Source: Chiridota heheva (lineage: Eukaryota; Echinodermata; Holothuroidea; Apodida; Chiridotidae). From it: a DNA stretch of 64,000 bases. Each line of letters opens with the position of its first letter. Position 1 is the stretch's first letter. Position numbers and translations under genes: made by a program. The stretch is from NCBI GenBank assembly GCA_020152595.1, contig JAIGNY010000076.1:177324-241323 (forward strand), given 5' to 3'. Of the stretch, positions 11,751-22,860 are shown piece after piece. The notes beneath the pieces are model-generated. The model searched no databases. It was not told where the DNA came from and saw nothing but the letters and a program-made list of their open reading frames with translations.

Positions 11751-12984
11751 CCCCAAGTTGTCCCACTTTCCAAAGGCAAATCCTGCCCCTACATAATGAT
11801 ATAGACAAAGTATACTCTCATTAAGTCCCACTTTCTGTTAAACAACCAATCAAAAAAATCTGGGTTGTCATCATATTTGTTTTTGAGGATATATGGCACA
11901 GCAACAATTTGAGTCAAATGAGCCGAACCAAGGAAATAAAACAAATCAGAGTACTATAAGAAAGGGATAGACAGTTTAAGTATGAAGGCCAACTGAGGTA
12001 TAGGAGAGAGATATGGAGGAGTAAGGGAATGAGAAAGCAAAAAGGTAATCCTAATAAAATCTTGTGGAATATATTGCAGTTAAGGATGAAACTAATTAAC
12101 CTGTCTGATTTGATGATTGACAGCTTTTTCAAGCAATCACCGCATGAATTTGCCTATAGCAACAAAATCTGTGTAACTAGGTGGGGCAGACATCCTACAC
12201 TGTACCGGTACAGTACAACTATGACTACCAGTGCGCGCTTATGTAGTCAAAGCAATTTACTGTACAAAACAAATTTCTGCACACAGACTGAGTGATGGCA
12301 AATGGTGAACAAAAATTGTGCTTACTGGCTTTGTAAATCTGATTGCTGTTACCCAGAACAGTTAGCAAAGTGAATTTTGTTTATCCCTTTTGCTAAAAAC
12401 TTGAAAGATCCAGCAAAGTGCCATAAATGAATCAAAGCTTGCGGCAGGCATTGCGAAGATCTAAATGTCAATGCATTGGTAATGCACAATTGCGGATTTG
12501 AGGATCTAGTTACCGCATTGCTGGTGGGTGTGGCTTATTTTGTAACTCAAGAGAAGTTAATTATAATAGAGAAAGATGGAATCATAGAAGGAAGAGATTC
12601 CTGAATAGTATATTTAGAGGGAAGGTTAGAAATATGATGAAAGAGAGTTCAATATTACAAGTGCGACAGAAGAGTTTGGGAGAGATAGGTACTATAAGTT
12701 AGTGTAGCCATGGCGTGAAGGAATGATGATAACGTCCTCCATACAAGGTGGAGGTCTCTAGGTTCCAAGTCTAAGCTTTGTCAACATTCCTTTAGAAAAC
12801 AAGCAATATCAAGGTGAAAGTCTGAGTGAGGAATGGGGATGTTATTGTGGTCGTAGATTCCCATGTGAAATCCCAAATCATGGACGTGAAGCTTTGTGTG
12901 TAGCACACGAGACTGACAGTTGCTGTAGCCAGCATCTGCTATAGCTTGGCCTCAATACTCCATAAGGAAGTCCTGCCAAGACAC
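11751..12984. other. Intron, nothing recognised
   Basis: Intronic sequence of RNF31. Short open frames occur (for example 11914-12132 minus) but have no recognisable product or splice support. Confidence 0.5.
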
Positions 12985-13178
12985 ACAAGGGACTCGACTC
13001 TTGTTGCAAGCACTGCATTGTGTCCTTGAGCAAGACACTTTACTCTACTTCCTCCAGTCTACTCAGATGTGAAATAAGTACAAGCACTGCTGGAGAGTCC
13101 TGTCCAGGGGGGAGTCATGTACATGCTATCATCTACTTATGCCAAGGAAACCAGTGATAAGCACTGGCCTTGATGGCT
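12985..13178 (+). mobile_element. Deu-type SINE fragment, copy 2
   Basis: The plus strand reads gcattgtgtccttgagcaag, then acactttactctacttcctc and cagtctactcagatgtgaaa, then the tail acttatgccaaggaaaccag. This is the inverse of the 8925-9150 copy and parallels 18740-18925. The tRNA-like head is missing or diverged here. Confidence 0.55.
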
Positions 13179-13324
13179 CATCAAATTCCTGATAAAATTG
13201 TTTCAAATCTGAATCTCACAATTAAAACTCCTATCTGTAAATATCCAAAATTCATGCAAATATATCCTTATCCATACATAAGGAAGGAAAAGTAAGAAAT
13301 GAACATTTAAAAGATGATACTAAC

Positions 13325-13464
13325 TTGCAAAGCCCAGTGTTCTGAGCTGTGGCCCTTCCACATCGGGCATCTATAAGGCCGTCTGGTGTTTCTCTCTGTT
13401 CTTTCACTTGGCAAACATGGTCATCCACCACTCTGGCATTTGCGGTGTAAGTCTGACCATTGGC
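13325..13464 (-). CDS. RNF31: RNF31 exon, start of the LDD
   Basis: Acceptor caattatcacacag and donor TTGCAA|GTTAGT bound 140 nt, phase 0 in and phase 2 out. It encodes ANGQTYTANARVVDDHVCQV, KEQRETPDGLIDARCGRAT and TGLCK. Vertebrate HOIP has CRVIEQKEVPNGLRDEACG and AGLC in the same order. The Cys residues in VCQV, ARCG and GLC match those of the vertebrate LDD. Joined to the next exon it reads GLCKTHYIEYLVGL. Confidence 0.92.
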
Positions 13465-13823
13465 CTGTGTGATAATTGATATCAAGCAGACATGCCATTA
13501 CATTTTTTACGACACATCAATTACACTTTTACAGACAGTATTGACAACACATATGAGGGTCTACTTAGCATTGATGGGATACTTGTCATTCGCAGTGGTG
13601 GGTTGTAAGACCATCTATTCCCCAACCATGAGCCCCACTCATCAAGACAACCTTGTTGGTGAGGGGGATATTAACAGTCATGTACCCTCACTTCATGCAA
13701 AAGAAGAAAACAATGCCAAATAGCAACAGGTTGGCCTACAATGTGAAGCAATTATCTCTACAAAATAACGTAAGATGGTCCAAAACACAAAAAGCTTCAG
13801 TTGGTTTAAACAAAGTGACTTAC

Positions 13824-13937
13824 TTGCAGAAGCTGTTGTAATTCTTGAATGCTGTAGTCCCTCAAATGAAACAAACAATCTCTTGGATGATGAGCATGCA
13901 AACCTTTAGTGCCACAAGAATTGAACTTCTTACAATA
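13824..13937 (-). CDS. RNF31: RNF31 exon, end of RING2 and LDD zinc region
   Basis: Acceptor aatgtcttcag and donor CTGCAA|GTAAGT bound 114 nt (38 codons, phase 0 to 0). It encodes [20 protein letters not shown], then [18 protein letters not shown]. The block [16 protein letters not shown] is one of the best conserved parts of HOIP and follows RING2 directly. The Cys and His residues of CxxxxxC and HAHHPRDC are the expected zinc ligands. Confidence 0.94.
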
Positions 13938-14369
13938 CTGAAGACATTAAAAGGAAGAAGAAAAACTTTATCCAGAATTCAGAAATTTAACCTAAAGGCC
14001 TCATTCAATTAGAAAATTCCACAAAATATAACATAAGACAAATCCTACATGCAATTCTCAGAGGCACAGCTACCAGGGGGAGGTGACAAGGGGGGATTTT
14101 TTCATTGGCTTACTAAGAACACTATTTTGTATCCTTTTTCAGATTTATAGATGAGGTCATTGTAATGAGGCAAACAATGTGTTTCTCTTCGCCGAAGAGC
14201 AACTATGAGTACATATTTGATATCATTCTTGAGAAACCTAACTGGGCACCATACCCTGTCTCCCATGGTTCTTGAGAATGTGGAAAGTGATGGTAAAAAC
14301 ACTGGCTCTTAAAAAAAAGACAGGCTCTAAAAAAAAAACTAAAAAAATGAATTCATAATGTACACTCAC

Positions 14370-14488
14370 CCCTCCAATTTTAAAAGCAGCACTGCAGCCA
14401 CAACAGAACTCAAATTTGCACTGGGTACATTTAAAATGCATGCATCCTCCTTTAGCCAGTTCGTATCGGAATTTGCAGTTTGGACAAT
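14370..14488 (-). CDS. RNF31: RNF31 exon, RING2 with the catalytic cysteine
   Basis: Acceptor gatattcctgtag and donor GGAGGG|GTGAGT bound 119 nt, starting with two bases that complete G|AT (Asp). It encodes [20 protein letters not shown], then [20 protein letters not shown]. The zinc pairs CPNC, CTQC and CCGC are present. The Cys in GGCMHF is the position of human Cys885, which takes ubiquitin from the E2 as a thioester in RBR ligases. The His two residues later is also kept. The ligase should therefore be catalytically competent. Confidence 0.95.
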
Positions 14489-14778
14489 CTACAGGAATAT
14501 CAAATTAATTACTATCTTTATCTTAAATTATTCATTTGATCATTTCCAGCAATTTCCCAAAAATTATATCATTCAGTACAAACAACTTGCATGATTGATA
14601 ACGTCTGTAAGTACTGTTAATCATGTGCATTCATAATCTCAGCCAATCCTAGGCAAAAGTAACTGGCCCTTTTACTTTACTGTATGTTGAAAGTCAATGC
14701 GAAAGTTGCAGACACATTTTGCTCTCCCAAAACCTTAAAACAGGATAGAAGGGGATAGTAACTAGAAATTTACTAGTT

Positions 14779-16065
14779 GGTTTGTTTGATAACAGTTAAA
14801 CGGCACCACAACAGCAAGAGTCAAATTGTGCTTGAGAGGTTAGATCATTCCAGAGGTAGGAAGGAGAGAGAACAGGGGGAGATTGAGAGAAACACAAGAA
14901 TTAAAAGCCAGAAAGCTGGGATTGAGAGAGGTGTATGGGTGGAAAAATAATGTAGAGAGAGAGGAGGTGGGAAGGAGGACTAAATATGGTTGAAGAGGGA
15001 AGCATGATGAAGGAAGGAGATCATTTTATCCTGAGGTTTTTTTGGGGGGAACTCGGCTACTGACTTGTGGGCAGCGAGGGAAGCTCTGGGAAGGTTGTAC
15101 AGGGGGCAAGCAAGGAGAATGTGATGGACTGTGAGGGTGCAATGGCAATTGTTGCAGACAGGTGGGGGGAGCCAGTAAGGTGGAGTGAGTGAGGTGGGTG
15201 AGACCTATTTTAAGGCGGGTAATGTGGACGCTGTCAACACGGGATAGGTTGTGAGTAGTGGGTTTGATCGGAATGGTGGGTTGGATGACGTGGAGTTTGT
15301 TATCAATTTGGGAGTCCCATGAGGTTTGCCAGTGGCCACGAACAAGGGAAGTGATAAGCGGTTTGATGTCAGATAGGGTTTTGGGAAAAGGGGTAGGGGG
15401 AAGGGTGAGGGCAAGCTTAGCAGCTGCATCAGCCCTGTCATTGCCAGGGTAGCCAAGATGGCTGGGTATCCAGAAGAAAAGAATATGTTTCCTACAGAAG
15501 GGGGAGGGGGAAGGGGGGTAGGAGTTTACGGAGGATGAGGTAAGATGTGGGATTATCTCATTTAACATTGAGTAATGAAGTAAGGACAGCCTTGGAGTCA
15601 GAGAAGATGGCAAAGTGGCTGAGCGGAGAGTATTCAATAAAGTTGAGGGTGAGGATGGCTTTGGCCTCGGCCGAGAAGATGGATGAGTACCCGGGAAGCC
15701 TGCTACTGAGGGTGATGTCTTGGATGACGGCAGCAGCAGCTGTCTTGTCGCCTTCCTTGGAGCCATCAGTATAAACGGAGGTGTAGTTTGAAAATTGGTC
15801 TTTGATTTGGTTGTGGAGGTTGATGAAGAGGTTAGGGTGGGTTTGGGTTTTGTGATGAGTGGAGAGGTCCAGGTGGATAGTAGGGAGGGGGTGGCCCAGG
15901 GAGGAAAAGTGGGCCAGGGGAAAGTGCTGAGAGTGGTGGGATTGATGCTGAGATGGAGAAGGTCTGATTTGATGCGTAAGCTGAAGGGAGGGGATATGGT
16001 TTTAGTCCTATCAAAGAGGGTGGAGAAATTGGGGTACCTATTGATGTTGTAAACAGGGTTCTGGG
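14779..16065 (-). mobile_element. RNase H-bearing LINE (I/Nimb-like), 3' fragment, copy A
   Basis: The 3' end is on the left, with tttgtttgataacagttaaa and the family 3' sequence. Minus-strand reading gives the RNase H domain (YTDGSKEG, SIFSAEAKAI, FAIFSDSKAVL, GNDRADAAAKLAL) followed by a Cys/His end, CTLTVHHILLACPLYNLP. Several stops break the frame. RNase H placed after RT is known in the I, Nimb, R1 and related LINE groups. This copy is 5' truncated and sits in the RNF31 intron upstream of the RING2 exon. Confidence 0.8.
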
Positions 16066-16317
16066 TCTGGCCTAATTACATCTGAAGTTTCTTCACATTA
16101 TTTTATCCTTAGAGGTTGTGTTACTATATATCCTAATTGTTTATTTTCTTTTCAAGCCAGGTACTTTTGCTTTACATTAACTACTATTCAGACCAGGAAT
16201 CAATTCTTTTGAGGCAAACTTCCATTCTTCCCATTTTCTTTCACATGCGATATAAATTGGTATTGAGACTTAATCTTCTTATGTTGTGAGAAACTCAAAA
16301 ATACCAGCAACATTCCA

Positions 16318-16825
16318 CCAACGCTGACAATGACAGACTGATAACTATGTCCCTTTCTGCATTGCAGGCAGACTGATTACTATGTCACTTTCTGCATGCA
16401 GGCAGACTGATTACTATGTCTCTTTCTGCATTGCAGGCAGACTGATAACTATGTCCCTTTCTGCATTGCAGGCAGACTGATAACTATGTCACTTTCTGCA
16501 TTGCAGGCAGACTGATTACTATGTCCCTTTCTGCATTGCAGGCAGACTGATAACTATGTCACTTTCTGCATTGCAGGCAGACTGATTACTATGTCCCTTT
16601 CTGCATTGCAGGCAGACTGATAACTATGTCCCTTTCTGCATTGCAGGCAGACTGATAACTATGTCCCTTTCTGCAATGCAGGCAGACTGGTAACTATGTC
16701 CCTTTCTGCATTGCAGGCAGACTGATAACTATGTCCCTTTCTGCATTGCAGGCAGACTGATAGCTATGTCACTTTCTGCATTGCAGGCAGACTGATTACT
16801 ATGTCCCTTTCTGCATTGCAGGCGA
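16318..16825. repeat. 35-bp minisatellite
   Basis: About 14 copies of gcattgcaggcagactgata plus actatgtccctttct. Variants differ at tgataac/tgattac and ccc/cac. It is intronic and encodes nothing. Confidence 0.95.
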
Positions 16826-16829
16826 GACA

Positions 16830-17574
16830 AAAAAAGGGCCAAGAATTTTGTCCATGGTTACAGGGCTTGGATAGTGTAATGTGGGTCTAAAGATCCCATC
16901 AATTTCGGGGATTACAGCACAGTATTTGACAGTTAAAGCCCTCTTTGTATACCCTTAGTGACATTCAAGCTGACCCCTTGTACCTGTTGTAATATTAACA
17001 TGCAATTCGTTGTTCTGTAATATTGAATATATGAGTAATTTTATCTCTCCAGCCGAGTTTTGAGTTCAATACTAAGTAAATGCTTTCCTGAGCATGCTTC
17101 ACACTAGCAATCTCCCAGAACAAGATGGGATTTTTACTCCTAAATAGTTGCAAACTTTGCACAAAAAAAAAACTAAAAGCTTACTATTTGACTACTGCGG
17201 TTCTCTCAAAAACAAACTTTTATTCTATAAAAGCACATGATAAACATTTTAGGTAAACCAGAGGAAGAGATTCCATGTGGTTTCAATGCTAACTTTGGAT
17301 TAAAAGCAATTAAGTTTTTATCGTATAACTTTAAATGTTGTGTTCTTACACGTTTAGTTTATTTATTATACTGGAACATGTAATTTGTGGATATTTTGTT
17401 GCTTGTTTAAGTGTTAAGATTTTTGCCTCAAGGTATAATCTGCAATCACAACAACCAATGAAAAAGAGTATTTGGCTCTGCCTGACATAAATAATGATGA
17501 AGTCAACAACTCAACATTCTATAGGATCCTGTATCATCCTCGCTTTTTATATCAACAGCATCATACCAAATTTG
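16830..17574. other. Intron, nothing recognised
   Basis: Unique-looking AT-rich intron sequence; no exon, RNA gene or repeat identified by eye. Confidence 0.45.
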
Positions 17575-18735
17575 ATTTAAATCTTGACATGGGTTTGTGG
17601 AAATATAAGCATTAACAGAATTTCATAGTCCCGCCTTCTCATTAATATTTATGACATTAGCACCAAAAACAATATGGATCATCTGCAGACCACAACACAC
17701 CCATATACCAAGTATGGCATAAATCCACCTTAATGATCTTGAGATATAGTGTTTACAAGCTTGTTAATAAAATTGTATATTTAGCCCCGCCTACTAATTA
17801 ATATTCATGACATCAGTACCAAAATCAGCAGGGCTCATCTACAAACAAGAGCACATCCATATACCACGTATGACATAAATCCACCCTCAGTTCTTGAAAT
17901 ATCGTGTTTACAAGCTTGTTAACATGATTTTACATTAAGCCCCTACTAATTATTATTTATAACATTAACACCAAAATTAATAAGATCATGTACAGATGAC
18001 AACACATCCATAAACTAAGTATGACATGATGAAATAACCATCCTTATGAAGAATGGTCCATCAATCATTCATGGGTTTTGCACAAAGTCCTCCCAAGCAT
18101 ATAATGTATATTTTTATTAAGGCTCTGCCAAGGACTAATCTGATTCTTATCACTGAACAGCAGTTATGTAGCTTGAATCCAAGATAAATGACCTATTGTG
18201 TACCAGTGTAACAGTAGCTAGTTGCTAACAAGTGAACTGTGAATAGACTATGAAGATCTTATTAGATAAGAAGGTATAGATTACCCCTGTGTTGTGTATG
18301 GTGTAACAATAGCTGGATGCTAGTCACTGAATTGTGAAGTCTCTCGGGTTGAATGGTGTGGATTACCCCTGATTTTGAGAAAATCGGGGGTGTCGGGTTG
18401 GAGAGGTCTAAGGGCCAAAAATTCTTAATGACATAAATCCACCACACGCTTCTTGAGATATCGTGTTTACAAGCTTGTTAACAGAATTTTACATTTAGCC
18501 CCACCCACTAAATAATATCCAACATATCAACACAAAAAACATTAGCGATCATGTACAGACCGCAACACGTCCATATACCAAGTATGACATAAATCCACCA
18601 GACAGTTCTTGAGATATTGTGTTTACAAGTTTCTGTCACAGGCACATACACACATAAATATACATACATACATACATACGTACACACACATACATACACA
18701 CAGACTGTACATACACACACACCCACACCTACATA
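17575..18735. repeat. Degenerate ~170-bp repeat units ending in a CA/TACA microsatellite
   Basis: At least four copies share the series gtttacaagcttgttaa, ttagccccgcctactaatta, catccatataccaagtatga and cataaatccacc. Starts are near 17580, 17755, 17915 and 18460. The last unit runs into cacatacacacata-type repeats at 18640-18725. A related single unit with the same CA-rich end is at 43105-43320. Probably a dispersed non-coding element amplified locally. Confidence 0.75.
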
Positions 18736-18739
18736 GGTT

Positions 18740-18925
18740 CCTTATGCTATCGCATCAGAACCAAAAATGCTGATACTCATTTTACAGCTTAGTGGACTGG
18801 AGCAAGTAAAAAGCCTTGCTTGATTAAGGACACAATGCAGCGTTGTGGCAGGAATCCAACTGTGTACCTTTCGCATATATGAGCAAAAATCCTTAACCAC
18901 TGAGCCATTGCACCTAACCAAAAAC
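18740..18925 (-). mobile_element. Deu-type SINE, copy 3 (best preserved)
   Basis: On the minus strand the head reads gcaatggctcagtggttaag, a tRNA-like A box, followed by a B-box-like ttggattcctgcc. The core is tgcattgtgtccttaatcaa, gcaaggctttttacttgctc and cagtccactaagctgtaaaa. This matches the head-plus-core layout of tRNA-derived SINEs with a Deu domain. It lies just outside the composite element that starts at 18951. Confidence 0.65.
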
Positions 18926-18950
18926 ACATGATAAAACATTTAAGGTATAA

Positions 18951-19216
18951 ATTTACCCTGCTAAGTGTAGCGGATATTTACGAGATTTAAACTTAATACC
19001 TTCCAGGCTATAAATATGCAATCTGGTCTAATGACCTGATTCAAATGCACTCCAACCGACTTGAAAAACATACTTACTAGCCCAGCCCTAACCACCATAA
19101 TTCCTCTAACATCCTCACTTAACAGTCCACCAAGGCCTGATCGAGAGGGGAGGAGGGCCGAGATGCATGGAAGGGAAGTATAACTCTCATAAATTTCCCT
19201 GCAATGGTTAGCGGGG
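18951..19216. repeat. Hairpin (foldback) repeat, copy 2
   Basis: Same arrangement as 4848-5112: left arm aaatttaccctgctaagtgt, right arm ctgcaatggttagcggggta. The arms are separated by a shared ~150-bp loop segment (gcaatctggtctaatgacct, cagccctaaccaccataatt). This copy is more diverged, and the short ccccgct hairpin of copy 1 is decayed. Confidence 0.65.
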
Positions 19217-20907
19217 TAAATATACTTCAAGTTATATCTTACCTTCCATGCTATAAATATGCAATCAGATTGCAACCCAGGAATGGAAGGGAGTTCAGGT
19301 TGTAGCCCAATTTTCAAAAGGCTGGTCCTAATACTCGCAATAGTTTGATCCACTTAAAGGATTAGATTCCTTATCCTCTTAAGGACGAAAAACCTCTGAA
19401 TAGGAATTACCAAACTATAGTAAATCACTCCTAGTTGCAGTCAAAACAATCAGCTTACTACCCATTATCAGTAACTGAGACAAACGCTGCATGAATCTGA
19501 GTTAAAAACTCAGAAAACATGCCAATGGCCAATGGAGAGAGCATTCAGACAATATAAACATCATAGTAGTGTCTGAACTAAAATAATGCAACAAAACTCA
19601 CCGGGTTCGTCCACGAGATGGAACCGGTTAGTAAATACACGATTGGGAATAAGTGTGTGTTAGCTAATCAGAATTGAGAATTCCTGAACCTAGGAAAAAA
19701 TTCTCTAGCACGCAACCTGGCTAAAGCAAAAGTTAGCGGGGTAACACGAACGTCATAAAGTAGGTCAAGCAAATACAGGGGAATAAATAGGACATGCGTT
19801 TTCCAAACGGCTGCACTAATTATCCCATGAAAGGGTCTATGCCTCTAACCCAAGTGCATACCCTGGCAATTCCATGAACAGCGACGACCATTTTAAGAGA
19901 TTGCTTTGGACGATTCCTCGTAAGATAGTGTCTCACGACACCATCCGATAAGATCTCCGTAATGAAACAAAGAACGCTTTTGTAACGCCGAGCATTGGCT
20001 GCATACTTATGAAGCAATTCTAAAGATGCCAGACAGACGGGACATCATACTCTGTTTTCTGGTGGGTCTGAAGGTGCGGAAAGCGGCAGTATGAGTACCT
20101 GCTCCGGGTGAAAGATGAAAATGACCTTTTTTTGGAGGAAGAGCACGAAAGCACCTCTGCGCTTAGTAAAGGCCGCGGAAAGCAGACAACTCTTTTAAGC
20201 GTCACCTCCCTAAGTCAGTACATGGAGGTGGCTCAAGCAGAGCTTCCATCAGTGTGCCTAAGACAACTTGCATGACCCACAGGGATGTAAAAATCTTTGA
20301 AGGTCTTTTAAGATGATTCTTTTTGGCTAATTTACTCAGTGGTTGCGAGGCTGTGACCGTCGCCCAACTAGAAAGCCTTGGTGGATGGCTGCAACAACTA
20401 TCCTAGAGCCCTTGACCGTGACTGATCAGAGTCTGGGAGAAGACCTCTCCAAAACAAGGAGAGGGGGGTGTCATCGACTTCTCAGAAAAGCCTTGCTATG
20501 CCACGTTGTCTCTGACAAGAAGCCTTCAAAGAGTTTGAGCAGCTGAGGGAACTGCAGTCGGCCTGCCCAAATAGACGCTACCAGTCGTACATCGCTCTGC
20601 TAAGTACCCTTGGTACCAACGCGAAGGGCGGAAAAGGCGTAACCCACGCAGTGAGTCCCTGTGATTGTGAATGTGACGACTCCAAAAATCTGCAAGTCAG
20701 GATTCGGGATGCAGAGAATCGGTAGCTTGTGATCATCCACGGGCGCAGACAGACCTACGTCCAGAAGGCCAAATGTTGTCCAGAATGCGCTGGTCACCTG
20801 TAGTAAGCAAGCCCATCCTGTGGGAGTTCCACTGAGATGGATAGCCCACCATAGCCCGAAAGGTGAACGGCCTGAAGGCTGACCTACTTCATCTTACACC
20901 GAGACGA

Positions 20908-21980
20908 GAGTTTGTTTGTTTGTTTGATGAGGGCTTAACGGCACCAGGACAACGAGGGTCAAACTGTGCCTGAGAGATCAGATCATTCTAGAGGTAGGAA
21001 GGAAAGGAAACAGGGGGAGAATGAGAGAAATTCAAGAACAAAAGGTCAGAAAGCTGTGATCGAGAGGGGAGGTGCATGGTTGAAACAAAAACAAAGTAGA
21101 GAGGGGGTGGAAGAGGAGAATTAAATATGGTTGTAGAGGGAAGCATGATGAAGGAAGGAGATAATTTTATCCAGAGGATTTTCCTGGAAGAACTCAGCAA
21201 TTGAGTTGTGGGGAGCGAGGAAAGCTTTGGGAAGGTTGTACAGGGGGCAAGCAAGGAGAACGTGATGGATTGTGAGGGTGCAGTAGCAATTGTTGCAGAG
21301 GGGTTGGGGGAGCCAATAAGAAGGTGGGAGTGAGTGAGGTGGGTGTGACCAATTCTAAGACAGGTAATATGAACGTTGTCGATACGAAAGAGGTTGTTGA
21401 TGGTGGATTTGATCGGAATTGTGGGCTGGATGACATGGAGTTTGTTATCAATTTGGGACTTCCATGAGGTCTGCCAGCGGTCACGAACAAGGGAAGCGAT
21501 AAGCGGTTTAATGTCAGAGAGGGTTTTGGGGAAAGGGGTAGGGAGGAGGTTGAGGGCAAGCTTGGTGGCTGCATCAGCAAAACACTTTTCGTGCAGAGGG
21601 TGGGAGAAAGGAGTTTCTGGAGGAGGAGGTGGCATGTGAGGTTATCCCATTTAAGATTGAGTAAAGAAGTAAGGACAGCCTTTGAGTCGAAGAAAATGGC
21701 AAAGTGGCTGAGCGGAGAGTACCAAATAAAGTTGAGGGCGAGGAGAATGGCCTTAGCCTCGGCTGAAAAGATGGATGAGTAGTCGGGAAGTCTGCTACTG
21801 AGGGTGATGTCTTGGATGACGGCAGCAGCAGCTGTCTTGTTGCCTTCCTTGGAGCCACCAGTATAGATGCAGGTGTAATTTGAGAGTTGGTCTTTGATTT
21901 GGTTGTGGAGATTGATGAGGTTAGGGTGGGTTTGAGTTTTGCGTTGAGTGGAGAGGCCCAGGTGGACAGAAGGGAGGGGA
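20908..21980 (-). mobile_element. RNase H-bearing LINE, 3' fragment, copy B
   Basis: The 3' end, gtttgtttgtttgatgaggg, is on the left. The minus strand encodes the RNase H domain (YTGGSKEGNKTAAAAVIQDI, SIFSAEAKAILLAL, FDSKAVLTSLLNLKWDN) and the terminal region. The first Asp of TDGS is changed to Gly, and a deletion near 21580 removes the conserved SHVGIPGN segment, so it is inactive. The 5' junction at about 21980 runs directly into DIRS-type sequence, and a frame stays open across it by chance. Confidence 0.8.
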
Positions 21981-22860
21981 GGAAGGATTCCAGAAACTCC
22001 TGGACTCTTGTTCCTCCCTGTCTGAAAGGGAGAGAGAGACCACATCAGTGGTGCAAAGTCGGTGCGTATCTGAATTGTTTTGCTCCGCACTTGTGGTTTA
22101 AGTATATGCCAAGTACCTGCCCAAGTTCCTGCGATTGGGTACCACGTTAAATGTGCTCCCCACCCCGTCCAAGATGCATCTGTCACCACTGATGGTGAAG
22201 GTCTGACGAGTAGAAATTTTGCTCCTCACGACAGGTCAGAGAGGCTGCACCAACACTAAATGTGGGTGGCCACCATCTGAAAGTGTAGAGCGGGAGTACT
22301 GATGTGTCCTGGAAGGGACTGCAGAAGGTCTAGCAGAAGGGGACATTGGTCGCTCATATGAAACCTGCACATGGGGACTACGTCCACCCAACAGGCTGAG
22401 TGGTCTATGAGCATCAGCCAGTGTCTCTTCAGAAACGTTCACTGTGAGAGTAGAAAATCTGCTATCACCCTCATGGCTAACACTCTATCCTCTATCGGCC
22501 GCACATGGCCTTGTGTAATGTGCAGGATAGTCGAGGTCTCCATAACACCATCTTCAGCCCGAGGGGTAGATTTCAAAGATGTCCTCCTTGCGACTCGAAA
22601 AGTGTTGGAAGTACACATTGGTCGCTGCTGGCCGGTGGTGCGTGAGAGGCAGCAGCCTCTCCTTCATGGCCTGTGCGACACAAGACAGAAGCCTGGATAT
22701 TAAGGAGTCCATGAAGGTAGGAAACATCTTACCATGGATTAACTCTATTTTTCTTTCTATGTCCATGCCTGGGCTCAGGTAGGAAGGAAGTAAGGGAAGG
22801 AAAGAAACTGTCCTATCCATTAGCGCTTCCTGCTTCTTTCTCGAACCCTACTGTGGGACC
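21980..22860 (-). mobile_element. DIRS-like retrotransposon RT/RNase H fragment
   Basis: On the minus strand, VVTDASWTGWGAHL followed by AGTW and then KTIQIRTDFAPLMW is the RNase H pattern of DIRS elements (TDAS.GWGAHL, then an RTD box). Upstream, VDVVPMCRFHMSDQCPLLLD resembles the RT/RNase H connection region of that group. Several stops are present. I could not find the tyrosine recombinase that DIRS elements carry. It lies inside the inverted-end composite element, and DIRS elements are known to have inverted terminal repeats. Confidence 0.7.

Noticed and set aside
20600..20797. Possible retroviral-type aspartic protease
   Set aside because: The phrase LQIFGVVTFTI is suggestive, but no DTG/DSG active-site motif is seen in the same frame.
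21194..22189. 331-codon minus-strand frame as a single gene
   Set aside because: It fuses a DIRS-type RNase H piece with LINE RNase H sequence across an insertion junction; the join is accidental.
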